Assembly (NCBI RefSeq): GCF_900186585.1
Contig: NZ_FYDD01000004.1
Location: 186,001 to 250,000, forward strand
From: Massiliimalia timonensis
Lineage (GTDB): Bacteria > Bacillota > Clostridia > Oscillospirales > Ruminococcaceae
DNA length: 64,000 nucleotides
Direction of reading: 5' to 3'
Below the pieces are notes generated by a model, which saw only the letters and a program-made list of their open reading frames with translations, had not been told where the DNA came from and made no database searches. The position numbers were made by a program, and so were the translations under genes. How positions within the stretch are numbered: position 1 is the stretch's first letter; the number at the start of each line of letters is the position of its first letter. This document shows positions 51,768 through 61,548 of this stretch, piece after piece.

Positions 51768-53597
51768 TTGCGAGGAAAGGCAAGGGATACGGACTTGAAA
51801 AAGGAAAATATCCGTAATTTTTGTATTATAGCACACATCGACCATGGAAAAAGTACACTGGCGGACCGCATTCTGGAAAAAACCAGTACCGTTGCGCAGC
51901 GGGATATGGAAGAGCAGCTTTTGGATGATATGGAGATCGAACGGGAACGGGGGATCACCATCAAGGCGCGCGCCGTAAAGGTGAATTATACTGCGCAGGA
52001 TGGCGAAGAATATGAATTTAACCTGATCGACACCCCGGGCCATGTTGACTTTAACTACGAGGTGTCCCGTTCATTGGCAGCCTGCGAAGGGGCTTTGCTG
52101 GTGGTGGACGCTTCTCAGGGGATTGAGGCACAGACGCTGGCGAACACCTATCTTGCGCTGGAGCATGATCTGGAAGTGGTTCCGGTCGTGAACAAAATCG
52201 ATCTGCCTTCCGCCGACCCGGAACGGGTTTGTCAGGAGGTTGAGGATGTGATCGGGATCCCAGCGATGGATGCGCCTCGTGTTTCTGCGAAAGTGGGATT
52301 GAATATCGAGGAGGTTTTGGAACGGATCGTAACAGATATCCCCGCTCCAAAGGGAGATGAAAATGCGCCGCTGAAGGCGCTAATCTTCGATTCCTACTAT
52401 GATTCCTACAAGGGAGTTATTGTTTATATCCGCGTCAAGGAAGGAACTGTCAAAGTGAACGATACCATTCGCATGATGGCGACTGGAGCGGAATTTTCTG
52501 TAGTGGAACTGGGCTATATGGGCGCCCGTTCCATGCAGCCGTGTAAGCAGCTGTCGGCCGGAGAGGTCGGATACATTGCGGCGAGCATTAAAAATATCGG
52601 AGATACGAACGTTGGGGATACCGTGACCTTGGCCGATCGTCCCGCGCAGGAGGCGCTTCCCGGCTACCGGAAAGTAAATCCAATGGTCTTTTCCGGGATA
52701 TACCCCGCTGACGGCGCCAAGTATGGCGACCTGCGGGAGGCATTGGAGAAGCTTCAGCTGAATGATGCGTCCCTCACCTTTGAACCGGAAACCTCTAAGG
52801 CTTTAGGATTTGGGTTCCGCTGCGGCTTTTTAGGACTGCTGCACATGGAAATTATCCAAGAACGGCTGGAGCGGGAGTTTAACCTTGACTTGGTAACGAC
52901 TGCCCCGTCGGTAATTTATGAGATCGTTCTTACTTCCGGGGAAACCATTTACATCGATAACCCTAGCAATTATCCTGATGTAGCTACCATTGCGGAAGCG
53001 AGGGAGCCGATGGTCAAGGCGGATATTTTGACCCCGGTCGATTTTGTGGGGAATATCATGGAGCTTTGCCAGGAACGCCGCGGGGTGTTCAAGGATATGA
53101 AATATCTGGATGCGACCAGGGTGGAAATGCACTATTCGCTTCCTTTGAATGAAATTGTCTATGACTTTTTTGACGCGCTGAAATCCCGCACCAGAGGTTA
53201 TGCCTCTTTCGATTATGTTATGGATGGATACCATTCGTCCCAGCTTGTGAAGCTTGACATTTTGCTCAACGGCGAGGTGGTCGACGCATTAAGCTTTATC
53301 GTCCACCGTGACAAAGCATACAGCCGTGGGCGGAAGATCGCGGAGAAGCTGAAAGAAAACATTCCGCGCCAGCTCTTTGAGGTGCCGATCCAGGCGGCGG
53401 TAGGCGGGAAGATCATTGCCCGTGAAACTGTTAAGGCAATGCGCAAGGACGTTTTGGCAAAATGTTACGGCGGTGACATTACCCGAAAACGGAAGCTTTT
53501 GGAAAAGCAGAAGGAAGGGAAAAAGCGGATGCGCCAGCTCGGCAGTGTGGAGGTGCCGCAGGAGGCGTTTATGTCTGTGCTGAAACTGGATAGCTAA
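51768..53597 (+). CDS. lepA: Elongation factor 4 (LepA)
   Basis: Translational GTPase that acts on stalled or mis-positioned ribosomes. The 609-residue protein shows G1 [10 protein letters not shown]2 [10 protein letters not shown]3 DTPGHVD, G4 NKIDLP, and the LepA-specific C-terminal domain ([20 protein letters not shown]). The start is uncertain. A TTG at 51768 has AGAAAGG eight bases before it. A second TTG at 51795, giving MKKENIRNF, has AAGGG and matches typical LepA N termini. I keep the first, which has the better ribosome binding site. Confidence 0.97.
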   Translation: MRGKARDTDLKKENIRNFCIIAHIDHGKSTLADRILEKTSTVAQRDMEEQLLDDMEIERERGITIKARAVKVNYTAQDGEEYEFNLIDTPGHVDFNYEVSRSLAACEGALLVVDASQGIEAQTLANTYLALEHDLEVVPVVNKIDLPSADPERVCQEVEDVIGIPAMDAPRVSAKVGLNIEEVLERIVTDIPAPKGDENAPLKALIFDSYYDSYKGVIVYIRVKEGTVKVNDTIRMMATGAEFSVVELGYMGARSMQPCKQLSAGEVGYIAASIKNIGDTNVGDTVTLADRPAQEALPGYRKVNPMVFSGIYPADGAKYGDLREALEKLQLNDASLTFEPETSKALGFGFRCGFLGLLHMEIIQERLEREFNLDLVTTAPSVIYEIVLTSGETIYIDNPSNYPDVATIAEAREPMVKADILTPVDFVGNIMELCQERRGVFKDMKYLDATRVEMHYSLPLNEIVYDFFDALKSRTRGYASFDYVMDGYHSSQLVKLDILLNGEVVDALSFIVHRDKAYSRGRKIAEKLKENIPRQLFEVPIQAAVGGKIIARETVKAMRKDVLAKCYGGDITRKRKLLEKQKEGKKRMRQLGSVEVPQEAFMSVLKLDS

Positions 53598-53602
53598 TAA
53601 GG

Positions 53603-53632
53603 AAAACCGGCTTTTATAAAGGCCGGTTTTTG
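53603..53632 (+). terminator. Terminator of lepA
   Basis: AAAACCGG and CCGGTTTT enclose a short A/T-rich inner stem; TTTTTGTTTT follows. Confidence 0.8.
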
Positions 53633-53851
53633 TTTTAATGGTGGAGTTAGACGCGGAGATCACTGGATAATACTTGTATCATTAGAAAATAATAGTAAGA
53701 GTTGACACTTATATGCAATAGGGCTATAATTATTGATAAATAGTGAATAAAGTTTTGAAAAATTATGTATGACACTATTCGACATATCAATTTTTCATAA
53801 CTTATCATTTAAACATATTGAAATAAAGGAAAAAGCAAAGGGGTTAGCAAG

Positions 53852-54760
53852 ATGAAGAAAATTTTGTCATTAGTATTAGCTGCCGTGTTAAGCTTGCTTG
53901 TGGTTTCGTGTGGCGGTTCGTTGGGTGATGATTTACAAGCGCCCTCCAAGGTTACGGCTGGCGGGAATGATCCTGCGCAGAGTAATGATGAGAAAAGCGA
54001 ACAGCCCGAAACCGCGGACGCTGCCATAGAAGAGACTGTGCTTGTGGATCAAGACGGTGTAAAAATTACCGCCAAAAGTTTAAATATGGATGGGCTGCTG
54101 GGCGCAGAACTGAAATTACTGATTGAAAACAATTCTGGTAAGGATTTAACGGTTCAATGTCAAAACGCATCTGTTAATGGGTATATGGTAGACCCTGTTA
54201 TGTCTGTTGATGTTGCAAATGGGAAAAAGGCCAATGAGGCGCTTGCGTTTATGGAGTCTGATTTTGAAGAATGCGGAATTATAAATATCGCTGATATAGA
54301 TCTTTCTTTTCACGTTTTTACAACTGAGGATTGGGAAACATACTTAGATACTCCTCAGGTCCAGTTAAAGACTTCCATTGCAGATACATACGAGTATGCT
54401 TTTGACGATAGCGGAGAAGTGGCCTACGATGCCGACGGCATTAAAGTTATTATCAAAGGCTTATCGGATGAAGATTCTATTTTGGGACCAGGGATCAAGG
54501 TTTTTCTTGTAAATGATACGGACAAGGCACTCACGTTCCAAACCCGTGATGTTTCTGTCAATGGTTTTATGGTGGATCCTGTATTTTCTTCTGAGGTTGT
54601 TCCGGGAAAGAAATCTATAGACGCGATTACATTTATGGATTCAGATCTGGAAGAAAATGATATTACATCGATCAACGATGTAGAATTGTCTTTTACTATT
54701 TTTGATTCAGAATCGTGGGACAACACTATTGATACAGATGTTATAAAAATTACTTTTTAA
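53852..54760 (+). CDS. Lipoprotein with two tandem homologous domains
   Basis: A 302-residue secreted lipoprotein of no family I can name. The lipobox is LLVVSC (Cys at about 23). After a linker rich in Asp, Glu and Pro come two copies of one domain (about residues 63-165 and 185-300). They share aligned stretches such as SVNGYMVDPVMSVDV and SVNGFMVDPVFSSEV, then FMESDFEECGI and FMDSDLEENDI. Each copy looks like an immunoglobulin-like beta sandwich, similar in feel to DUF4352 or DUF5067-type lipoprotein domains. The overall charge is strongly negative. Its start has AAAGGGG upstream. Confidence 0.8.
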   Translation: MKKILSLVLAAVLSLLVVSCGGSLGDDLQAPSKVTAGGNDPAQSNDEKSEQPETADAAIEETVLVDQDGVKITAKSLNMDGLLGAELKLLIENNSGKDLTVQCQNASVNGYMVDPVMSVDVANGKKANEALAFMESDFEECGIINIADIDLSFHVFTTEDWETYLDTPQVQLKTSIADTYEYAFDDSGEVAYDADGIKVIIKGLSDEDSILGPGIKVFLVNDTDKALTFQTRDVSVNGFMVDPVFSSEVVPGKKSIDAITFMDSDLEENDITSINDVELSFTIFDSESWDNTIDTDVIKITF

Positions 54761-54774
54761 ATAATAAGCCGAGG

Positions 54775-54812
54775 AAAACAGCAGGACTTATTTAAGTCCT
54801 GCTGTTTTTTAT
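54775..54812 (+). terminator. Terminator after the tandem-domain lipoprotein gene
   Basis: AAAACAGCAGGACTTA (54775-54790) pairs with 54793-54808, followed by a T-run. Confidence 0.9.
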
Positions 54813-55024
54813 AAAACTTTCATTGATTGCTATCCTAATTAAACTTAAAAGGCAACAGAAAATATGTGAGGATCGTTCTTTGAGATAGGACGCCAAAGAA
54901 ACATTTGCTATTAACAGGAAATATCCACAACATAGCTATTTACAACTGGTTTTAAAAGTGTTAAAATGAAAAAGAATGAAAAAGTTGATACTTTTCTCAT
55001 AGAAGTTTTAAGGAGGAAAAATTC

Positions 55025-58000
55025 ATGGCAAGAAAAATGAAAACTATGGATGGTAATACCGCTGCCGCTCATGTTTCTTATGCCTTTACTGAAGTCGCTG
55101 CAATCTACCCGATTACTCCGTCTTCCAACATGGCAGAAGTCACTGATAAATGGGCTGCTTCTGGTATGAAAAACATTTTTGGGGAAACGGTCAAGGTCGT
55201 AGAAATGCAGTCTGAAGCTGGTGCTGCCGGTGCAGTTCACGGCTCTTTGTCTGCTGGTGCGCTGACTACCACTTACACTGCTTCTCAGGGCTTGTTGCTC
55301 ATGATCCCGAATATGTATAAAATCGCAGGGGAACTGCTTCCGGGCGTTATCAACGTTTCTGCCCGTGCATTGGCTTCCCATGCGCTGAGCATCTTTGGCG
55401 ACCATCAGGACGTTTATGCATGCCGTCAGACCGGTTTTGCGATGCTGGCTTCCACCAATCCACAGGAAGTTATGGACCTGGGCGCTGTTGCTCATCTGTC
55501 TGCAATCAAAGGGAAAGTTCCGTTCCTGCATTTCTTTGACGGATTCAGAACCTCTCACGAATACCAGAAGGTTGCCGCTTGGGATACCGAAACCCTGAAA
55601 AACATGGCTGATATGGATGCGATCGCTGAGTTCCGCAAAAACGCGATGAACCCGGAACACCCATACCAGAAAGGTACCGCTCAGAACCCGGACATCTTCT
55701 TCCAGGCAAAAGAAGCTGCAAACAAATATTATGAAGAGCTTCCGGCTGTTGTAGAAGAATACATGAATAAAGTCAATGCTGAGATCGGCACCGACTATAA
55801 GCTCTTCAATTACTACGGCGCACCGGATGCAGAACATGTAATCGTGATCATGGGCTCTGCTTCTGACACCGTTCAGGAAACCATCGACTACTTAAACGCT
55901 AAAGGCGGTAAATATGGTATGGTCAAAGTCAGACTGTACAGACCGTTCTCTGCAAAACACTTGGTTGCTGCTTTGCCGGAATCTGTAAAACAGATCTCTG
56001 TTCTTGACAGAACCAAAGAACCGGGCGCACTTGGCGAACCGCTGTTCTTAGACGTCGTTGCAGCTTTGAGAGATACCCAGTTCAAAGACGTTCCGGTATT
56101 CGGCGGACGTTATGGCTTAGGTTCTAAAGATACAACTCCGGCTCAGATCGTTGCTGTGTTCAAAAACACAGACAAAAAACACTTCACCATCGGCATCAAC
56201 GACGACGTTACCTGCCTGTCCCTGCCGATCGTAGAAGATCCGGATACCACTCCGGCTGACATCAAGAGCTGCAAGTTCTGGGGCCTGGGCGCTGACGGTA
56301 CCGTTGGTGCAAACAAAAACTCTGTCAAGATTATCGGTGACCACACCGACATGAACGTACAGGCTTACTTTGACTATGACTCCAAGAAATCCGGCGGTAT
56401 TACCGTTTCTCACCTGCGTTTCGGTAATTCTAAGATCACCTCTACTTACCTGATCAAAAAAGCGGATTTCGTTGCTTGTCACAATCCTTCTTATGTCAAT
56501 AAATACGACATGGTTTCTGATGTAAAACCAGGCGGCGTATTCCTGCTCAACTGCGGCTGGACTGTTGACGAAATGGAACAGCACCTCCCGGGTCAGATGA
56601 AACGCTATATCGCTCAGAACAACATCCAGTTCTACACCATCGACGGTGTTGAAATCGGTAGAGAGATCGGCCTGGGCGGAAGGATCAATACTGTATTACA
56701 GTCTGCATTCTTCAAACTTGCCGACATTATCCCGGCTGAAGACGCGATCCAGTACATGAAAGACGCTGCTACCGCTTCTTACAGCAAGAAGGGTGAAGCG
56801 ATCGTTAAAATGAACCACGAAGCGATCGAACGCGGTGCAAAAGAAGTGAAGAAAGTAGAAGTTCCGGAATCCTGGAAAAATGCTGCTGACACTGATCTGA
56901 CTGTAACCGCGACCGGCGAAAATGCTGATTTAGTTGATTACGTCAATGATATTTTGATCCCGGTTGCTGCTCAGGAAGGGAACAAGCTCCCTGTATCCGC
57001 ATTTTCCGGCAGAGAAAACGGTGTTGTTCCGCTCGGCTCTTCCGCTTATGAAAAACGTGGTATCGCGATCGACGTTCCGGTTTGGAATCCGGACAACTGT
57101 ATCCAGTGTAACTTCTGTGCGTATGTATGTCCGCACGCGGTCATCCGTCCGGCTGCTATGACAGAAGAAGAAGCTGCCGCTGCGCCAGCTGGCATGAAGA
57201 TGACTGGCATGACTGGCTTGGCAGATAAGAAATTCTCTATGACTATTTCTGTTCTTGACTGTACTGGATGCGGCTCCTGTGCAAATGTTTGCCCGGGCAA
57301 GAAGGGCGAAAAAGCTCTCACCATGCAGCCTTTGGAAACTCAGGAAGACACTCAGGTTTACTTTGACTATGCATTCAAACTGCCGGAAAAAGCAGACGTT
57401 GCAGAAAAATTCAAAGAAACCACTGTAAAGGGCAGCCAGTTCAAACAGCCGCTGCTCGAATTCTCCGGCGCTTGCGCAGGCTGTGGAGAAACTCCTTATG
57501 CGAAACTTGCGACCCAGCTTTACGGTGACAGAATGTACATCGCAAACGCTACCGGTTGTTCCTCTATCTGGGGCGGTTCTTCTCCGTCTACCCCATACAC
57601 TGTGAATAAATCTGGCTTTGGTCCTGCTTGGGCAAACTCTCTGTTTGAAGACAACGCAGAATACGGCTATGGTATGTTCTTAGCTCAGAAAGCAATCAGA
57701 GGAAAATTAGTTGCTAAAACCAAAGAATTGATGGCAATTGATTACTGTGACGGCGCAATCAAAGAAGCTGCTCAGAACTGGTTGGATACTCTGGAAAACG
57801 GCAAACTCAACAGCACTGCTACTGCTGCTTATGTAAAAGCTTTGGAAGAAGGCGTTGTTGAAGGATGCACCTGCGAAGCTTGTGCTTTAGCTCGTGAAAT
57901 CTTAGCTGAAAAAGATTACCTCAGCAAAAAATCCGTTTGGGTACTCGGCGGTGACGGTTGGGCTTATGATATCGGCTTCGGCGGCTTAGACCACGTAATC

Positions 58001-58576
58001 GCTTCCGGCGAAGATGTAAACATCTTGGTATTCGATACCGAAGTTTACTCCAACACCGGCGGTCAGGCTTCTAAGGCTACCCCTGTCGGCGCGATCGCTC
58101 AGTTTGCGGCCGCTGGGAAACAGGTCAAGAAAAAAGACCTCGCTGCGATCGCTATGAGCTATGGTTATGTTTATGTTGCTCAGGTTGCGATGGGCGCTGA
58201 TTACAACCAGTGCATGAAAGCGTTTGTTGAAGCGGAAAGCTACAACGGACCGTCTATCATCATTGCTTATGCTCCATGTATCAACCATGGTATCAAGGGT
58301 GGCATGAGCATTGCTCAGACTGAAGAGAAGAAAGCGGTCGCTGCTGGTTACTGGCACCTGTTCCGCTTCGACCCACGTCTGGTTCTCGAAGGCAAAAACG
58401 GCTTCCAGTTGGATTCTAAAGCTCCGACAGCAAGCTACAATGACTTCATCATGGGCGAAGTTCGTTACAATGTTTTGGCTAGATCCAACCCGGATCGTGC
58501 AAAAGAATTGTTTGCACAGGCTGAAAAATTCGCACAGGATAAATACGCTCATTTGGTTGAATTGGCTGGCAAATAA
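55025..58576 (+). CDS. nifJ: Pyruvate:ferredoxin (flavodoxin) oxidoreductase
   Basis: Oxidises pyruvate with CoA to acetyl-CoA and CO2, passing electrons to ferredoxin; the main pyruvate outlet of a strict anaerobe and the electron source for hydrogenase. The 1183-residue single-chain enzyme has an N-terminal pyrimidine-binding part (YPITPSSNMAE), the CoA/transketolase-C-like part, an EKR-type linker, two ferredoxin clusters (CIQCNFCAYVCPHA and CTGCGSCANVCPG), then the TPP domain with CAGCGETPYAKL and GGDGWAYDIGFGGLD. The fourth-cluster cysteines include CTCEACALA. AGGAGGAAAAATTC precedes the ATG. Monocistronic, with a strong terminator. Confidence 0.98.
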   Translation: MARKMKTMDGNTAAAHVSYAFTEVAAIYPITPSSNMAEVTDKWAASGMKNIFGETVKVVEMQSEAGAAGAVHGSLSAGALTTTYTASQGLLLMIPNMYKIAGELLPGVINVSARALASHALSIFGDHQDVYACRQTGFAMLASTNPQEVMDLGAVAHLSAIKGKVPFLHFFDGFRTSHEYQKVAAWDTETLKNMADMDAIAEFRKNAMNPEHPYQKGTAQNPDIFFQAKEAANKYYEELPAVVEEYMNKVNAEIGTDYKLFNYYGAPDAEHVIVIMGSASDTVQETIDYLNAKGGKYGMVKVRLYRPFSAKHLVAALPESVKQISVLDRTKEPGALGEPLFLDVVAALRDTQFKDVPVFGGRYGLGSKDTTPAQIVAVFKNTDKKHFTIGINDDVTCLSLPIVEDPDTTPADIKSCKFWGLGADGTVGANKNSVKIIGDHTDMNVQAYFDYDSKKSGGITVSHLRFGNSKITSTYLIKKADFVACHNPSYVNKYDMVSDVKPGGVFLLNCGWTVDEMEQHLPGQMKRYIAQNNIQFYTIDGVEIGREIGLGGRINTVLQSAFFKLADIIPAEDAIQYMKDAATASYSKKGEAIVKMNHEAIERGAKEVKKVEVPESWKNAADTDLTVTATGENADLVDYVNDILIPVAAQEGNKLPVSAFSGRENGVVPLGSSAYEKRGIAIDVPVWNPDNCIQCNFCAYVCPHAVIRPAAMTEEEAAAAPAGMKMTGMTGLADKKFSMTISVLDCTGCGSCANVCPGKKGEKALTMQPLETQEDTQVYFDYAFKLPEKADVAEKFKETTVKGSQFKQPLLEFSGACAGCGETPYAKLATQLYGDRMYIANATGCSSIWGGSSPSTPYTVNKSGFGPAWANSLFEDNAEYGYGMFLAQKAIRGKLVAKTKELMAIDYCDGAIKEAAQNWLDTLENGKLNSTATAAYVKALEEGVVEGCTCEACALAREILAEKDYLSKKSVWVLGGDGWAYDIGFGGLDHVIASGEDVNILVFDTEVYSNTGGQASKATPVGAIAQFAAAGKQVKKKDLAAIAMSYGYVYVAQVAMGADYNQCMKAFVEAESYNGPSIIIAYAPCINHGIKGGMSIAQTEEKKAVAAGYWHLFRFDPRLVLEGKNGFQLDSKAPTASYNDFIMGEVRYNVLARSNPDRAKELFAQAEKFAQDKYAHLVELAGK

Positions 58577-58596
58577 TAGCTTGTCATAAGACTTTG

Positions 58597-58632
58597 AACG
58601 GCGGACATTTTTGTCCGCCGTTTTTGTTTTTT
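58597..58632 (+). terminator. Terminator of nifJ
   Basis: AACGGCGGACA pairs with its complement around TTTT, followed by TTTTTGTTTTTTT. Confidence 0.92.
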
Positions 58633-58722
58633 TAAAACGGTTGAAAGGGTGTGCTGGGTATGATATAATCAGGAATACAGATTACGGCGCTTGAAAGATG
58701 TAGTGACAGAAAGGAAATTTTT

Positions 58723-59020
58723 ATGAAAAAATAGCTTGCAAAATCATTCTTAGTTGGTATGTTAGTTGCGTTTTTTGGATTGATTTTCAGTTTTATATTC
58801 GCTGTTGTGTTGGGCACTATCCTTCCCGCTGATCCTATGGTGATGGGAATGTGCACATATTTGTGTATTGTCGTCGTGGCGTGCGCCAGAATGATTCTTT
58901 CCAGACTTTGAAGAATGGCTGTGCGTGGCAGTTCCAACCAAAAGCAACGTAGATTATCTTTGTCTGGAATGCGGCGAACGGTATCGGGTGATAGAAATGA
59001 TGGAATCTTTGGATAGATAA
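58723..59020 (+). pseudogene. Broken small membrane-protein gene
   Basis: An ATG at 58723 has AAAGGA ahead but is followed by an in-frame TAG at codon 4 (58732). After the TAG the same frame continues LAKSFLVGMLVAFFGLIFSF and onward as a two-helix membrane segment to a stop near 58911. Downstream, another frame reads FFPDFEEWLCVAVPTKSN, then VDYLCLECGERYRVIEMMES to a stop at 59018-59020. The two parts plausibly formed one protein with a Cys-containing tail. A nonsense codon plus a frameshift suggest a pseudogene. The family is unknown. Confidence 0.5.
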
Positions 59021-59108
59021 CATTTTTTGGAAAAAGCTATGTGGCAATCATGCACAAAAACAAACGAAAAAATTCTGAAATAATTTACAGTCATATTTTT
59101 GGAAAAGC

Positions 59109-59137
59109 TTGCAAACGGGCGTTTTGTATGGTATTAT
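59109..59137 (+). promoter_or_regulatory. Promoter of the S10 ribosomal operon
   Basis: TTGCAA (59109-59114) and TATTAT (59132-59137), exactly 17 bases apart, about 300 bases before rpsJ. Confidence 0.75.
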
Positions 59138-59143
59138 ATTACT

Positions 59144-59441
59144 TGCGTGACTGCGACAGATATGCGTTGAAGCGGAAGGTTGCCGCACTTGATGCGGGTT
59201 TTTTCGTGGAGTATGTCCGATTTTAAACCGGGCGACCAATTTTGAACATTGTTTCGTAGCTAGCAATATCCCTACGGGCTTGCGCCGTAGATGTGATTGC
59301 CGATTAACGTTACGGAAGAATTCTGCCCCGGAAAAACTTCAGGTTTTTTCGGTTTTTTATTACCGGGACATGAAACACCCGGAGGCGTGTTCGAGATTTG
59401 TCAAACCCCCAGTTATGTAAATTATTAAGGAGGCGATGACA
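59144..59441 (+). promoter_or_regulatory. Long leader of the S10 operon with two terminator-like hairpins
   Basis: About 300 transcribed bases with no reading frame. A short GC stem CCGCA/TGCGG (59183-59197) is followed by six T. A second stem (CCGGAAAAAC at 59328-59337 with its complement ending near 59352) is followed by TTTTTT. The layout suggests that expression of the operon is attenuated in the leader, possibly by one of its own proteins, as L4 does in E. coli; the shape here is not that of the E. coli leader. Confidence 0.5.
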
Positions 59442-59753
59442 GTGGCAGTCAAAGAAAAAATCAGAATCAGACTGAAAGGTTACGATCACAGCTTGGTGGA
59501 TGCTGCGGCGGCGAAAATCGTTGAAACAGCAAAGAGAACAGGCGCCAGAGTTTCTGGCCCGATCCCGCTCCCGACCCAGAAAGAAGTCGTAACGATCCTG
59601 CGTGCTGTGCACAAGTACAAAGACAGCCGGGAACAGTTTGAGATGAGAACCCACAAAAGACTTATTGACATCTTAAGACCGTCTAACAAAACGGTAGAAG
59701 CTCTGCAGAGTCTGGAACTTCCTGCTGGCGTAGACTTTGAAATCAAGCTCTAA
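59442..59753 (+). CDS. rpsJ: Small ribosomal subunit protein S10
   Basis: A 103-residue protein of the 30S head, also the NusE partner in antitermination. It reads [20 protein letters not shown], then [15 protein letters not shown] and [10 protein letters not shown], all highly typical. I start at the GTG at 59442 because AAGGAGG lies 8 bases upstream; the ATG two codons earlier sits only two bases from that site. It is the first gene of the S10 operon. Confidence 0.98.
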   Translation: MAVKEKIRIRLKGYDHSLVDAAAAKIVETAKRTGARVSGPIPLPTQKEVVTILRAVHKYKDSREQFEMRTHKRLIDILRPSNKTVEALQSLELPAGVDFEIKL

Positions 59754-59849
59754 TTCAAAGGCGTTCGCGAACAGGTCATGTTGGCAAAAGCCAACCAATA
59801 ACCTAAAAAGGAGGAAATGCTGATCAAAGGGGATCAGCAGAAAAGCAAC
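59754..59849 (+). other. Structured rpsJ-rplC gap including a hairpin between ribosome binding site and start
   Basis: The gap carries GTTGGC/GCCAAC (around 59779-59794) and GTTCGCGAAC. After the strong AGGAGG (59809-59814) comes a perfect 8-base-pair hairpin, TGCTGATC/GATCAGCA at 59818-59839, before the conserved rplC ATG at 59850. Folding of the hairpin would shorten the distance between the two. Confidence 0.5.
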
Positions 59850-60485
59850 ATGAAAAGTGCTATTATCGGAAAGAAAATCGGTATGACCCAGATTTTCGAT
59901 GAAGCCGGAAAAGTGATTCCGGTAACTGTTATCGAAGCAGGCCCGTGCGTTGTTGTCCAGAAGAAAACAATGGAAAACGACGGCTATGAAGCAGTGCAGG
60001 TAGGCTTTGGTGACATGAAGGCAAACAAAGTCAATAAACCAATGAAGGGCCACTTTGCAAAGGGCGACGTCGCTCCGAAGAGAACCTTGAAAGAGTTCAA
60101 ATTTGACGACTGCGCAGCGGTAAATGTTGGAGATATTCTGAAAGCGGACGTTTTCGCTGCTGGAGATATCGTTGATGTAACCGGTACCAGCAAAGGTAAG
60201 GGTTACGCTGGTACCATCAAACGTCACAACGGCGCCAGAATTAAAGAAACCCACGGTTCCGGTCCGGTTCATAGACATGCAGGTTCTATGGGTGCTTGTT
60301 CTGACCCATCCAGAATCTACAAAGGCAAAAAAATGCCGGGGCACATGGGTGCTGAAACTGTTACAGTCCAGAATCTGGAAATCGTAAAAGTAGATGCAGA
60401 AAACAATTTGATCGCACTGAAGGGTGCTGTTCCGGGTCCGAAAAACGGAATCGTTACAGTAACTACCAGTGTGAAGAAAGCTTAG
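59850..60485 (+). CDS. rplC: Large ribosomal subunit protein L3
   Basis: A 50S protein near the peptidyl-transferase centre. The conserved start is [20 protein letters not shown], and later [11 protein letters not shown] and [23 protein letters not shown] are invariant L3 features. The start at 59850 is chosen by homology. An in-frame ATG at 59817 would add 11 residues ([11 protein letters not shown]) not found in L3, but it is only two bases after the AGGAGG. The real start has no nearby ribosome binding site except across the hairpin described above. The gene stops 17 bases before rplD. Confidence 0.96.
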   Translation: MKSAIIGKKIGMTQIFDEAGKVIPVTVIEAGPCVVVQKKTMENDGYEAVQVGFGDMKANKVNKPMKGHFAKGDVAPKRTLKEFKFDDCAAVNVGDILKADVFAAGDIVDVTGTSKGKGYAGTIKRHNGARIKETHGSGPVHRHAGSMGACSDPSRIYKGKKMPGHMGAETVTVQNLEIVKVDAENNLIALKGAVPGPKNGIVTVTTSVKKA

Positions 60486-60502
60486 TGGAAGGAGGAAGCA
60501 AT

Positions 60503-61126
60503 ATGCCAAGAGTTCAGGTTTATGATATGAACGGTGAAAAGCTCAAACAAATGAACGTTTCAAAAGAAATTTTCGGAATTGAGCCAAATCAAGCAGTTAT
60601 GCACATGGCTGTTGTGAACTACCTTGCAAATCAACGTCAGGGTACACAGTCCACTTTGACCCGTACAGAAGTACGCGGCGGTGGTCGGAAACCGTGGAGA
60701 CAAAAAGGAACAGGACATGCTAGACAGGGTTCTATCCGCGCTCCGCAGTGGACTCACGGTGGTGTGGCATTAGGCCCGAAACCTCGTGATTACAGCTACT
60801 CCTTAAATAAAAAGGTTAAGAGATTAGCGATGAAATCTGCTTTGTCCGACAAAGTGCAGAACAAAAACATGATTGTTTTGGAAAAACTCGCTTTGGAAGA
60901 CTATAAAACAAAAACTGTTGTTGACATGCTTGGCGCGCTCAACGCAACCGGGAAAACCTTGATCGTTATGCCGGAAGTTGACAGCAAAGTGCTGAAAAGC
61001 GCAGGCAACATCAAAGGCGTTGCCACCACTCTGGTCAACACACTCAACGTTTACGACATTCTGAATCACGATCAGATCGTGATCACAGTCGATGCCGTAA
61101 AGAAAATTGAGGAGGTGTACGCGTAA
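60503..61126 (+). CDS. rplD: Large ribosomal subunit protein L4
   Basis: A 207-residue 50S protein lining the exit tunnel, and the autoregulator of S10 operons in some bacteria. Typical sections are [20 protein letters not shown] (the tunnel loop) and [17 protein letters not shown]. It starts at the ATG at 60503 after GGAAGGAGG. The TAA stop overlaps the rplW start as TAATG. Confidence 0.98.
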   Translation: MPRVQVYDMNGEKLKQMNVSKEIFGIEPNQAVMHMAVVNYLANQRQGTQSTLTRTEVRGGGRKPWRQKGTGHARQGSIRAPQWTHGGVALGPKPRDYSYSLNKKVKRLAMKSALSDKVQNKNMIVLEKLALEDYKTKTVVDMLGALNATGKTLIVMPEVDSKVLKSAGNIKGVATTLVNTLNVYDILNHDQIVITVDAVKKIEEVYA

Positions 61127-61422
61127 TGATTAAAACTGCACAGGATATTATCATTAAGCCGATCATCACTGAAAATTCTATGATGGCTCAGCAATTCAAA
61201 AAATACACCTTCAAAGTTGCAAAAAACACCAACAAGATCGAGATTGCAAAAGCAGTGGAAGAATTGTTTGGTGTAAAAGTTGCAAAGGTAAATACCGTCA
61301 GCGTAAAAGGCCGTTTCAAAAGAATGGGCAGAAGCGAAGGGTATAAACCGGATTGGAAAAAAGCGATCGTTACTTTGACAGAAGATTCTAAGACGATTGA
61401 ATTCTTTGAAGGCATGATGTAA
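61126..61422 (+). CDS. rplW: Large ribosomal subunit protein L23
   Basis: A 98-residue 50S protein at the tunnel exit, where trigger factor and signal recognition particle dock. It reads [20 protein letters not shown], then [20 protein letters not shown] and [18 protein letters not shown]. Normal length. Coupled to rplD by a one-base overlap. Confidence 0.98.
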   Translation: MIKTAQDIIIKPIITENSMMAQQFKKYTFKVAKNTNKIEIAKAVEELFGVKVAKVNTVSVKGRFKRMGRSEGYKPDWKKAIVTLTEDSKTIEFFEGMM

Positions 61423-61548
61423 CAGGCAAAGCGCCTGTGGCTTTGGGAAGCGGGAGTGCTTCTCAGGTGATGTATGAGGCAACCCTTTTCCACGAAACAG
61501 AAAAGGAAAGTACCTCGCTAAACCGAAAATAAGGAGAGTGAAACCGTA
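61423..61548 (+). other. Structured intercistronic region between rplW and rplB
   Basis: A 126-base gap unusually long for this operon. It has hairpins CAGGC/GCCTG (61424-61438), GAAGC/GCTTC (about 61447-61462) and CTTTTC/GAAAAG (about 61486-61506). AAGGAG lies before the rplB ATG. No T-run follows the stems, so they are not terminators; processing or translational control are possible. Confidence 0.4.
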
